Of a stretch of 64,000 bases of DNA, positions 42,698 to 52,924 are shown in pieces. Below the pieces are notes generated by a model. The model was not told the DNA's origin and searched no databases. It saw only the letters and a list, made by a program, of their open reading frames with translations. Source of the stretch: Niallia sp. XMNu-256 (lineage in GTDB: Bacteria > Bacillota > Bacilli > Bacillales > Cytobacillaceae); contig NZ_CP137636.1 of the NCBI RefSeq assembly GCF_036670015.1, positions 1,528,501 through 1,592,500 on the forward strand, read 5' to 3'. Positions within the stretch are counted from its first letter, which is position 1. Every line of letters begins with the position of its first letter. The translations under genes were made by a program, and so were the position numbers.

Positions 42698-43616
42698 GTG
42701 CCTTAAGTGTCTGTGACAGTTTTGTTCGTTCTTCTTCTGGGACAATGTAGTAGTAGACTCCGTTTTCTTCTTTGCCGCTTCCGTTTATTTGGATTTGTTC
42801 AAGATTGTGACGGGTTTGGGCATAGTTTTCTTGAATGAGTTTCATTTCTTCAAATGTTAAATTTGTTTTGAGATTCTTGCCGATGGCCTCTAATATGCTT
42901 CTATAGTTGGTGAGTGTTTCAACTTGTAAAGCTTTGTCGAAAAAACCTTTAATGATTTTACGTTGACGTTCTTGTCGTCCAAAGTCACCTTGGGGATCAA
43001 GAGCACGCATACGTGAATACTTCAGGGCTTCTTCCCCGTTTAATTCCAGTTTCCCAACAGGAAAGTCGCTCCCATCATAAGAAAAATCCAAGGTGTTATC
43101 CACCGTTACACCGCCAACTGCATCGACAAGATCTTTAAAACCAGCCATATTGACTTGTACATAATAGTCGATCGGGACATCGAGGAAATTTTCAACCGTT
43201 TTAATGGACATGTCAACTCCACCGTATGTATAGGAATGGTTGATTTTATCCTTTATTCCTTTTCCGGCTATTTCCGTATAAGTATCACGAGGAATACTGA
43301 CCATTTTAATCGATTGATCGCTAGGATTTGCCGTTAATAGAATTAATGAATCTGGGCGTCCACGGTCTCCATCACGCTCGTCCACTCCGAATAATAATAA
43401 GGAAATGGGGTCTCCTTTTGATAGATCAATAACCCGCTGCTCCGATTCGGATCGTTCTAGTGGTTTATGTGTTTTTTCGATTGTGCCGGCAATCGAGTTA
43501 TATACGGAAAAAGCGTATGTACCTGCACCTAATAAAAGAAGGAATATAACTCCAAGTGTAATTTTAAAGCCCAGCCGCTTTCTTTTAGGGGATGGAGATT
43601 TTTGCTCTTGTTCCAT
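42651..43616 (-). CDS. LCP (LytR-CpsA-Psr) cell-wall glycopolymer ligase
   Basis: 321 residues. A short cytoplasmic tail and one membrane helix (~18-36) precede an LCP domain: LLFGVDERDGDRGRPDSLIL, the Arg/Asp-rich pyrophosphate site, SIPRDTYTEI, INHSYTYGG and YSRMRALDPQGDFGRQERQ. Members attach teichoic acids or other glycopolymers to peptidoglycan from lipid carriers. AAAGGATG precedes the start. The last ~11 residues (GDGSRVSFLHN) come from repeat copy G, so the original C-terminus has been replaced. Fragments of this gene occur at 10740 and 11316. Confidence 0.88.
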   Translation of the reverse strand: MEQEQKSPSPKRKRLGFKITLGVIFLLLLGAGTYAFSVYNSIAGTIEKTHKPLERSESEQRVIDLSKGDPISLLLFGVDERDGDRGRPDSLILLTANPSDQSIKMVSIPRDTYTEIAGKGIKDKINHSYTYGGVDMSIKTVENFLDVPIDYYVQVNMAGFKDLVDAVGGVTVDNTLDFSYDGSDFPVGKLELNGEEALKYSRMRALDPQGDFGRQERQRKIIKGFFDKALQVETLTNYRSILEAIGKNLKTNLTFEEMKLIQENYAQTRHNLEQIQINGSGKEENGVYYYIVPEEERTKLSQTLKAHLKHGDGSRVSFLHN

Positions 43617-44172
43617 TTCTTCACATCCTTTCAGTAATCTAGGATAATTTTAGCATCTAATAAAATATACAGGTATTCGACAAAATCACTAGGAAAATGA
43701 CAAAATGACATTATTTTACTCAAATTAGAAGATTATTCCTAGGCAGGAGGTCCTCTCTTTTGTTAATAAAACTTTACGAAAATATTAAAGATTTATTCAA
43801 AATGTTTACAAATATTTATTTTCCTGATTCAGCGGCTCTGTTTCCATAATGATTTGCTATCTTAAAAGGAATAAAAAAGAGGGTTTCCAAAGAGGAGGGA
43901 AACAAAAGATTTAGGCGAAAAAGGAAAAAACATTGCTTTTAGGTAATTATGCATAGGTAAAATCTATGAAAATGGCTTATGGATGTTAAAATTGGATATT
44001 ACAGTCTATTTCTTCTAGTAAATCCTATTGATACTCTTATAAATAGATTGAAAAAAATAGTAAAATTTGACAGTTGTTGTCGAATTTCTTCAGAGATGAG
44101 CGACTTACGCTATTTTTGGAAACTAAGAACTTGTAGATTGTTTATATGCAAGGATAGGAGATAGGTAACAAA
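43617..44172. other. Divergent intergenic region
   Basis: AT-rich 556 bases between the LCP gene and the GH18-deacetylase-GT2 gene. It probably holds both promoters. No convincing small gene, operator or riboswitch was found. Confidence 0.4.
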
Positions 44173-47100
44173 ATGAAAAAAAGAATCTTCCGTGGCAGAA
44201 ATAAAAAAATACCACAATCCCACCCTAAAACCGGTCCAAATGATTTTATTTTTGAGAGTGAATCAAGTCATCGGTGGAACCTTTTGATTATTTTCTTTGC
44301 TCTTTTAGCGGTGCTATTGTGTCTTGTGCTCTTTTTTTCTGGATTAGGCCTTTATATGAATCCTCGTCTTCCTGAATTGAAGACGGAGGTAACGGATGAA
44401 TATGCACACATCAGTCCATCAGAAACGATGACTTCGACACGTGTATCGTCATCTAATACCGATACGACTGAGAAATTTCTCCACCAGAACATGGCCTATA
44501 AGGATGATGTGTACGCATTCTATGTGAATTGGGACAGTAACAGTGAACAATCATTAAGGGAAAATATTGAGACAATCGATGTTCTGATCCCTCAATGGTT
44601 AAGTTTAAATGAAGATATGGAGCTGGAAAGTGATATTGACCCCAAAATCGTGGAGCTTGCGAAAAAGAATGATGTTGAAATTGTCCCTTTAATTCACAAC
44701 ATACAGAATCGCAAGTGGGATCAGGACATGCTTCATCAGCTATTAAACTCTCCTGAAAAACAAACAAAGTTAATCAATCAACTACATGAACTAATTAAAG
44801 GGCATGGTTTTGACGGGATTAATATTGACTTTGAGAATCTAAATAGGAACGATCGGGAACGATTAACCCAGTTTATGAAGAAATTGTACACGACTTTTCA
44901 CGCTGACGGTTTATCAGTGTCCATCGATGTACCGGCTGCCAATCAGGCGTATGATTATAAAGAGTTGGAAGAGTATGTGGATCAGATGATTGTGATGACA
45001 TACGATGAGAATGTGGACAACCCTGGTCCCATTGCTTCTTCATCATGGTTTAAAGAGGTGCTTTCAAAATTACCGAAGGAAAAGCTAATTGTGGGGCTTG
45101 GGAATTATGGATACGACTGGGATTGGGACAGCCAGGAGCCGGGAGAAGTTGTTTCCTTTGATGACGTCACAAGGCTTGCCGAAAAAGCAAACTTGAATAT
45201 CCAATGGGATGATATGAGCAAAACCCCTTACCTTAAATATATAGAGAACAACAAAGTCCATGAAATATGGTTTCTAGACAGTGCAACTTTTTACAATCAA
45301 TTGAAAATGTCTACCGAGGCTGGCGCACAGGGAGTAGCACTCTGGAGGCTAGGGTCGGAGGATCCATCGGTTTGGGATATTCTCAAAGGTAATAAAATGG
45401 AAGAACTGCTTGCTGTTAAGAATGGGGGAAATATTTACAGTACAGGAGATGGGAATATTTATCGAGGGTCAGAGAGTCGGAAAGAGGGGGAACGTAGTCT
45501 TCAATTTGATGACTCTGGCTATATAACAAATGAAACCTATATTTCCAATCCTAAATCATCTGAGTTTGAGCGTTTAAGCCAACCAGGGGAGAAAGAGATT
45601 GTCCTAACTTTTGATGATGGACCTGATCCTAAGTATACGGAACAAATATTGGATATTTTGAAACAATACCAAGTGAAAGCTTCATTTTTTATCATTGGGA
45701 ATAAGGCGATCCATAATCAAGAGATTATTGAACGGATGGATCGGGAAGGTCATGAGATTGGCAACCATACCTTTTCTCACCCGAAAAAAATTGGAACGTC
45801 CGATAAACAGTTAAAACTGGAACTTAATGGTACACAACGTATTATCCAGGGAATTACTGGACAAACGACCTCTTTGTATCGGTCTCCATATGGAGATGAA
45901 GAGGCAAAGTATATGCTATCTCATTTTCAAAAATTACAGGATGTCACACAAATGGGGTACATCACCGTCAATTATGATATTGATTCAAAAGACTGGAAAC
46001 TACGTGACAGCGAGGCCATTGTCGAGAATGTTTTGAACCAGGCATCAAGCGGAGATATTATTTTGCTTCACGACGGCGGAGGAGACCGGCAGGCGACCGT
46101 TGAGGCGCTTCCTGAAATCATCGAACAGCTACAGAATCAAGGATATACATTTGTGACGGTCAATGAATTAATGAAACAAAGCAAAAGCAATATTATGGCT
46201 CCTGTTACAAAGGCGGAAAATCCGATTGTACAAAGCAACAAATTGCTGCTGTTCAATATAGCAAACTTTAAAGCGGGCATTTCTATTTTGCTTGTCGGCG
46301 CGATTTTCATTATAGTATTGCGAATTTTAATTTTAGGCAGTTTAGCTCTCGTACATAAAAAACGCGTCCGTCCTCCTATGGGACAGTCTACTCCGTTTGT
46401 AAGTGTGATTATTCCAGCCTACAACGAAGAGAAGGTCATTGGAAGAACCATTGAGTCCATTCTGAAAAGCAATTACCCAAACCTAGAGATGATTGTTGTC
46501 GATGATGGTTCCAACGATCAGACTTCCTTAGTAGTAAACAATAAATACAAAGGCAGTGATAAGGTTCATCTTTTTCAAAAGAGGAATGAAGGAAAAGCTT
46601 CAGCTCTCAATCTAGGAGTACAAAAGGCAAAGGGAGAGATCCTTGTCGCTATTGATGCGGACACCGTTGTTCCTCCTAATTCGATTTCCATGCTTGTTCG
46701 GCACTTTGCTGATGAAAATATTGCGGCAGTATCTGGAAACGTGAGGGTTGGAAACAGGGAAAATCTATTAACCTCCTGGCAGCATATTGAGTATGTAACT
46801 GGATTCAACTTGGAGAAGCGCGGCTTTGCCACTCTAAATTGTATTCCAGTCGTCCCAGGTGCTATCGGGGCGTGGCGCAAACAGGTGGTAGAAGAGCTAG
46901 ACTATTTTTCGAATGATACTCTTGCAGAAGATACCGACATGACATTAAAAATCCTCCGCAAAGGCTATAAAGTGGTGATTGATGAACAGGCCTATGCTTA
47001 TACCGAGGCACCTAAAACGGTGAGAGATTTCTTAAAACAGCGATTCAGATGGACATTTGGAACTTTACAATGTTTTTGGAAACATAAAAAAGCGTTTGGG

Positions 47101-47487
47101 GGAACAAAACATAAATCACTAGGGTTCATTGCCCTCCCAAATATCCTTTTATTTCAATTTATCGTTCCTTTGTTTGCTCCACTTATCGATTTGTTGTTTA
47201 TAGTAGGAATCCTGTCAGGGAATGCTCAAACATCACTATTGATTTTTGCTAGTTACCTATTGGTCGATTTCCTTGTTTGTCTTGTTGCTTTCAGGATGGA
47301 GAAACTAAGCCTTAAACCGCTTATATCCCTGATCCTGCAAAGAATGATCTACCGCTATCTATTACTATGGGTAACATGGAAATCTATATTTACTGCACTA
47401 AAAGGAACCCGGGTAGGATGGGGGAAATTAAAAAGAGCAGGGAATATGACGGTAGAGGCACGACTGGAGGAAAAGCATATCATTTAA
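44173..47487 (+). CDS. Three-module membrane protein: GH18 + polysaccharide deacetylase + GT2
   Basis: 1104 residues. A membrane helix (~36-60) leads to a GH18 domain (~100-415) with the catalytic FDGINIDFEN (D-x-D-x-E type) and VGLGNYGYDWDW. A NodB deacetylase domain (~475-665) has LTFDDGPDPKY, GNHTFSHP, RSPYGD and LLHDGG. A second helix (~695-720) precedes a GT2 synthase domain (~738-965) with VIIPAYNEE, VVDDGSNDQT, AIDADT, EDTDMTL and QRFRWTFG. C-terminal helices follow. It looks like a hyaluronan/PgaC-type synthase whose outward domains trim and deacetylate the polymer, probably an N-acetylhexosamine glycan. It faces the LCP ligase divergently. A repeat element begins right after its stop codon. 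Confidence 0.87.
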   Translation: MKKRIFRGRNKKIPQSHPKTGPNDFIFESESSHRWNLLIIFFALLAVLLCLVLFFSGLGLYMNPRLPELKTEVTDEYAHISPSETMTSTRVSSSNTDTTEKFLHQNMAYKDDVYAFYVNWDSNSEQSLRENIETIDVLIPQWLSLNEDMELESDIDPKIVELAKKNDVEIVPLIHNIQNRKWDQDMLHQLLNSPEKQTKLINQLHELIKGHGFDGINIDFENLNRNDRERLTQFMKKLYTTFHADGLSVSIDVPAANQAYDYKELEEYVDQMIVMTYDENVDNPGPIASSSWFKEVLSKLPKEKLIVGLGNYGYDWDWDSQEPGEVVSFDDVTRLAEKANLNIQWDDMSKTPYLKYIENNKVHEIWFLDSATFYNQLKMSTEAGAQGVALWRLGSEDPSVWDILKGNKMEELLAVKNGGNIYSTGDGNIYRGSESRKEGERSLQFDDSGYITNETYISNPKSSEFERLSQPGEKEIVLTFDDGPDPKYTEQILDILKQYQVKASFFIIGNKAIHNQEIIERMDREGHEIGNHTFSHPKKIGTSDKQLKLELNGTQRIIQGITGQTTSLYRSPYGDEEAKYMLSHFQKLQDVTQMGYITVNYDIDSKDWKLRDSEAIVENVLNQASSGDIILLHDGGGDRQATVEALPEIIEQLQNQGYTFVTVNELMKQSKSNIMAPVTKAENPIVQSNKLLLFNIANFKAGISILLVGAIFIIVLRILILGSLALVHKKRVRPPMGQSTPFVSVIIPAYNEEKVIGRTIESILKSNYPNLEMIVVDDGSNDQTSLVVNNKYKGSDKVHLFQKRNEGKASALNLGVQKAKGEILVAIDADTVVPPNSISMLVRHFADENIAAVSGNVRVGNRENLLTSWQHIEYVTGFNLEKRGFATLNCIPVVPGAIGAWRKQVVEELDYFSNDTLAEDTDMTLKILRKGYKVVIDEQAYAYTEAPKTVRDFLKQRFRWTFGTLQCFWKHKKAFGGTKHKSLGFIALPNILLFQFIVPLFAPLIDLLFIVGILSGNAQTSLLIFASYLLVDFLVCLVAFRMEKLSLKPLISLILQRMIYRYLLLWVTWKSIFTALKGTRVGWGKLKRAGNMTVEARLEEKHII

Positions 47488-47922
47488 ATTGCAACGCGGG
47501 GACGGTTCTCGCGTTGCATTTTTGTATTTAAGAATGGCATCCACCGTCACTGCATTCAGAGTTATGTTAAGGTTTGTAGAATCTCGAATTGATTTGTCAG
47601 CGCACCTTATTTTTTGTGCCTGTGACCACCCGAAATGACCCCAAGTATGTTGAGATTTGTAGGCCTCCTGGATCTGTGAGAAAGTTGCCATAGGAATGGT
47701 TGTAGTTTGCCTCCACAAAGAGACATAGGGCCAGTGAACTGCACCCCAATTTTTATACACAACTAACTATTGAAGGTGTTTTATGGCTTAGAAGTGCAGG
47801 GAAGGTTCTAATGAAAAAGACCATAAAAACTGGTCTCTTTACCAGTTATTTTTATGATTCGAGTTCTGATTCCCATAAATGATGTGAGAATGAAACGCGA
47901 GAACCGTCCCCAATGTTTCTAA
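47488..47922 (+). repeat. Full-length repeat element, copy H
   Basis: Left end GCAACGCGGGGACGGTTC begins four bases after the preceding stop codon; the right end AACGCGAGAACCGTCCCC runs into an IS110 transposase gene. The internal hairpin is decayed (CACCCCAATTTTTATAC/AACTAACTATTGAAGGTG). Confidence 0.85.
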
Positions 47923-48048
47923 TAAACTAGCTAAACCTTCAAGATTATGTTGTACTTTAAAACTCTTTTTATATGGTTTCTTTTTATCCAAGTATGCTTG
48001 AACCTGACTTTCACCTTTTGCTACATCCAGACCAATGACTGGACTCAT
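47923..48048 (-). pseudogene. IS110-family transposase, N-terminal remnant
   Basis: Starts MSPVIGLDVAKGESQVQAYL, the DEDD-nuclease start of IS110 transposases with its first catalytic Asp, and continues to about residue 42 (HNLEGLASLLETL). It then runs into repeat copy H, which adds an unrelated tail. Full-length members are about 400 residues, so it is inactive. GGAGGAGG precedes the ATG. Confidence 0.8.
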
Positions 48049-48310
48049 TGAAATTCCTCCTCCAAAAATAATTACCGGTACCCCTAAATTCTCCTTGTAG
48101 TGTCATAGCTTCGCTTGTTATACGAGATCTTAGTCCCAACCAGCCTCAAACATGTTTCTACAAGTAGGGGGTGAACTGTTTTGCGGACGGGATCATGGTC
48201 CCACGGGCCATACGTTCTACCCCGGCTACAGTAATCATATATCGATATAAAAAATGCTCAACCAGAAATATCTGGCTAAGCTTATAATACGAACGTGCCA
48301 TTTAGTTGAG
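48049..48310 (-). mobile_element. IS110 left end with probable bridge-RNA region
   Basis: Non-coding DNA upstream of the transposase start. On the minus strand it contains GC-rich, pairing-prone motifs (GGCCCGTGGGACCATGATCC, GTAGCCGGGGTAG). IS110-type elements encode their bridge RNA in this position. TGCTCAAC/GTTGAGCA flanks its outer edge (48268 and 48302). The right half of the element is gone, so it can at most be a relic. Confidence 0.5.
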
Positions 48311-48377
48311 CAAAACATTTAAAGTAAATTGAGCATCTGTGTTAAAGTTTAGAAAAATCAAGAAAGGAAAATATATT

Positions 48378-48677
48378 ATGATCGTAAAAGTCGAATTTAT
48401 GTACGATAAGGATACTGAATATATAAGTTGTCCTGCAAAAGTAGGGAGAAATATTCGTCAATTACAAAGAGATTTTGATAAATGGTTATATAACAGAGAA
48501 AATAATCATCCTTATTGGGTGGCAGCTGCCGAAGATGAGGAAGGCAATAAAATCTATGGAGTTTGTTTTAATGCAGAGGCTTTCGTATTTTGGCTTAATA
48601 ACGTAAGGTTTAACAAAGGTAAAAAAGTTGCAAAGTTAATAGAAACTCCAAATAAACTAGTTAAAAAAGAAAATTAG
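48378..48677 (+). CDS. Hypothetical protein, 99 residues
   Basis: ATG 48378 follows AAGAAAGGA at normal spacing; the frame can be extended to 48339 but without a ribosome site. The sequence has an FMYDKDTEY start, a QLQRDFDKWLYNRENNHPYW segment, FWLNNVRF and a Lys-rich end. No signal or membrane helix. I do not recognise a family. It lies just outside the IS110 remnant. Confidence 0.6.
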   Translation: MIVKVEFMYDKDTEYISCPAKVGRNIRQLQRDFDKWLYNRENNHPYWVAAAEDEEGNKIYGVCFNAEAFVFWLNNVRFNKGKKVAKLIETPNKLVKKEN

Positions 48678-48805
48678 GATTTAAACTAAAACACTTAATA
48701 GAAACTACTCTGACTATTTCATTATAGGGCGAAATTCAAGAATTGGATATTAGTTTAGAATGAATTCGAATTAAACGAGAAAATTTTATTCTAGGAGGGA
48801 TCAAC

Positions 48806-49177
48806 ATGGAGGTTTTTGAAAAATATTTAGCAGGAATCGACAACCCTGACCACCGTGACAGAACAGAGGAGATTTTGGTGTGGGTTGCAAGTAAATTCCC
48901 GAATTTGGAACCGATATTCAAATGGAATACGCCAATGTTTTCCGACCATGGCACATTTATCATAGGCTTTTCTACAGCCAAGCTGCATTTGAGTGTTTCG
49001 CCAGAGGTAGCAGGCATTTCGCATTTTGCCGATGACATTGCAAAAGCTGGCTACAGCTCTACCAAAGGCTTATTTCGTATTCCGTGGAATGAGCAGGTAA
49101 ATTACGAATTACTAGAAAATATTATTGAATTTAATATCATGGATAAGGCGGACTATACGAATTTTTGGCGGAAATAA
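48806..49177 (+). CDS. fra: Frataxin-like iron chaperone (Fra/YdhG)
   Basis: 123 residues, matching B. subtilis Fra (YdhG) in length and pattern: [54 protein letters not shown] and [17 protein letters not shown]. Fra supplies iron for Fe-S cluster and heme assembly in the cytoplasm. GGAGGG precedes the ATG. It is monocistronic here. Confidence 0.9.
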   Translation: MEVFEKYLAGIDNPDHRDRTEEILVWVASKFPNLEPIFKWNTPMFSDHGTFIIGFSTAKLHLSVSPEVAGISHFADDIAKAGYSSTKGLFRIPWNEQVNYELLENIIEFNIMDKADYTNFWRK

Positions 49178-49317
49178 AGCATCACGCCTTATCAAAAACG
49201 CTTTGTTCAGTTAATAGTGTTGGATATTTAAGGTAGTTTACCTTCAGCACTAAATGAATTTTTGAAGTGTGTTCGTTTAACGGATTTTAAGATGGGGATC
49301 ATGTTTGAGTTAGTCCA

Positions 49318-49382
49318 TTATAGGGCGCAATTCTTGAAGAGGAATGTGCCTTTTTTCAGTAATAGGGCCAGATTGTTGAATT
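49318..49382 (+). repeat. Short repeat with GGGCGCAATTC hairpin, copy 1
   Basis: TATAGGGCGCAATTCTTGAA...AATGTGCCTTTTTTCAG then AATAGGGCCAGATT. The hairpin plus T-run looks like a terminator. A second copy follows at 49783-49847, and looser relatives lie at about 48723, 54548 and 58742. Confidence 0.6.
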
Positions 49383-49411
49383 AACAAGAATAAGACAAGG
49401 GAGTGAAATAA

Positions 49412-49783
49412 GTGAGGAAATTATTTTTAATAATGTTTTTAGTTCTAGCAACCTTATCAGCGTGTACGCAGCAAAAATTAAGTTTTGGCGAGGTGGATAA
49501 GGTTCCGAAAAAAGTAACTGAAGTAATAGATCCTGATGCTCAACTTCAAGTGATTAACAGAAGCGGCAAAATATATTATATTGTTTTTCATTCTCAAGAA
49601 GAAGTTGAAGCCAGTTTGGAAACGGTGGATACGATAGCACTTGTTAAGTTAGATGAAATGGATTCAAAAGATGATGAAGTAAGGCAATATATATATTCTT
49701 TAACAACTGATCAGTATCATGACACAATAGATATTAAGGTTAATGGTGAGTCCAAGTCTTATCTAGTGACTATTATAGACTAA
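49412..49783 (+). CDS. Small lipoprotein, function unknown
   Basis: 123 residues from GTG after AAGGGAG. Lipoprotein signal with lipobox LSAC (Cys ~18). The mature part is a small, charged alpha/beta domain (VTEVIDPDAQLQVINRSGKIYYIVF, ending SKSYLVTIID). No family recognised. It should be anchored on the outer face of the membrane. It is flanked on both sides by the short GGGCGCAATTC repeat. Confidence 0.75.
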   Translation: MRKLFLIMFLVLATLSACTQQKLSFGEVDKVPKKVTEVIDPDAQLQVINRSGKIYYIVFHSQEEVEASLETVDTIALVKLDEMDSKDDEVRQYIYSLTTDQYHDTIDIKVNGESKSYLVTIID

Positions 49784-49847
49784 CGGGCGCAATTCTTGAA
49801 GAAGAATTGTGCCTTTTTCAGTAATAGGGCCAGATTCTTGAACAACA
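49783..49847 (+). repeat. Short repeat with GGGCGCAATTC hairpin, copy 2
   Basis: GGGCGCAATTCTTGAAGAAG then AATTGTGCCTTTTTCAG and AATAGGGCCAGATT. It starts at the stop codon of the lipoprotein gene and probably acts as its terminator. Confidence 0.65.
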
Positions 49848-49981
49848 GCGTAAAAGAAAATTGGTTATCTATGTAAAAGTTTAGAGAGTGTGTGAAGGTT
49901 TTAAAGTAACGTGGCAGAATACTTTAAGAAACATTCAAAAAAATAAAATAGGAAAAGGTCTTTCGAGGATGGTGATAAATT

Positions 49982-50442
49982 ATGAACGATTTAGAAGATA
50001 GTGGTAAATTTACCGAAAACGAGATAAAGAAAAAAGCTTTTTGGTCAAGAAAAAAAGGTTTGGACTCTTTCTTTAATTTTCTACCTGATTTTTCTTGTTT
50101 ATATGTTTCTGATTAAGAAGGAAAGTGAATTTATTTTCTTATACAATATTCCTGAAAATATGTGGTTCCCTATATTTAATGTCCTGTTTATTGGATTTAT
50201 ATATAAATATGACCAAAAATATTTGAACTACAAGAGTGGCAGTTTCAGGAAAGAAAAAGAAGGTATTATCGTATTTCTTATTATTTTTATCTGTTTGGGA
50301 ATATTCTTTTATAACTACGTGTTTCATCAATCTGAATACTATAAATTAAAGGATAATAACTTATCAAGCCAAATGATTGCTGGAATAAAATATCAATATC
50401 CTTCTTCTGGAATGAATCAAATTACTTTTTATAAGAAAGTAG
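49982..50442 (+). pseudogene. Membrane protein gene, frameshifted and cut by a repeat
   Basis: ATG 49982, preceded at a distance by AGGATGG, reads MNDLEDSGKFTENEIKKKAFWSRKK in two pieces of a soluble start. At the A-run around 50049-50056 the frame shifts; the other frame continues with three likely membrane segments (TLSLIFYLIFLVYMF, FPIFNVLFIGFIY, IVFLIIFICLGIFFY). Repeat copy I interrupts it at 50443 and adds unrelated codons. No family is recognised. Confidence 0.65.
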
Positions 50443-50803
50443 GTGCAACGCGGGGACGGTTCTCGCGTTGCATTTTTGTATTTAAGAATGGCATCATCGT
50501 CTCTGCATTCAGAGTTATGTTGAGGTTTGTAGAATCTCGAATTGATTTGTCAGTGCCCCTTATTTTTTTGTGCCTGTCACCACCCGAAATGACCCCAAGT
50601 ATGTTGAAATTTGTAGGCCTCTTGAATCTGTGAGAAAGTTGCCATAGGAATGGTTGTAGTATGCCTCCACAAAGGGACATAGGGCCAGTGAACTGCACCC
50701 CAATTTTTATACACAACTAACCATTGAAGGTGTTTTATGGCTTAGAAGTGCAGGGAAGGTTCTAATGAAAAAGACCATAAAAACTGGTCTCCTTACCAGT
50801 TAT
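50443..50803 (+). repeat. Repeat element, copy I (right end missing)
   Basis: Left end GCAACGCGGGGACGGTTC, middle part nearly identical to copy H, then stops after AAAAACTGGTCTCCTTACC. It sits inside a membrane protein gene. Copies H and I are the closest pair in the window, so they are probably recent relatives. Downstream to 51018 no gene is clear; a protein-like stretch around 50862-50930 may be the rest of a broken gene. Confidence 0.82.
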
Positions 50804-51003
50804 CCAAATTTCTAATTTACTTTGATATATAAGGCTTTTTTTCTGTTTATTTTGCAAAAGTGAATCCTACAAAGATACCCATTTACCAAAATATCAAGCA
50901 AAGGTGGAAGATATCGAAAGCCAAATAATATGTACCTATTATTCTTTATTCATAGGTACATTAAACAGGCAACCACTACTGAAACAACATATTAATAGTA
51001 TAG

Positions 51004-52617
<1,614 letters not shown>

Positions 52618-52773
52618 TTTTGAATGGATAAGAACCCTCATAAAATGAGTGTGAATTTGTACAAAGCTTGCGCCAAGTGTTCCAGGAGGACAGGGAGTAA
52701 CATTTGGAGAAAAAACTTGTGGTTCACAGGGCACTAAAGGAATTTAATATTTGTATACCGAACAACTTTCAAT
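52618..52773 (+). other. Short region with a collagen-gene-like tail remnant
   Basis: No complete gene. A stretch at about 52665-52746 reads APSVPGGQGVTFGEKTCGSQ and ends at TAA, possibly the leftover 3' end of another secreted or coat protein gene. Weak evidence. Confidence 0.25.
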
Positions 52774-52830
52774 CAATTGCGCCCTCAATTTTATGTACAG
52801 CATGAAATTGAGGGCGCAATTGGTTTTTTT
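52774..52830 (+). terminator. Strong intrinsic terminator
   Basis: CAATTGCGCCCTCAATTT pairs perfectly with AAATTGAGGGCGCAATTG, then GTTTTTTT. It ends the collagen-like transcript. Confidence 0.9.
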
Positions 52831-52924
52831 ATATAACCAATTACCAAGATTGTACACACCATAAATTGTCTTTTTACGTAACTTAAAAATAGGAAAATCG
52901 TGGGGTTAAAGGAGCTGATTAAAC

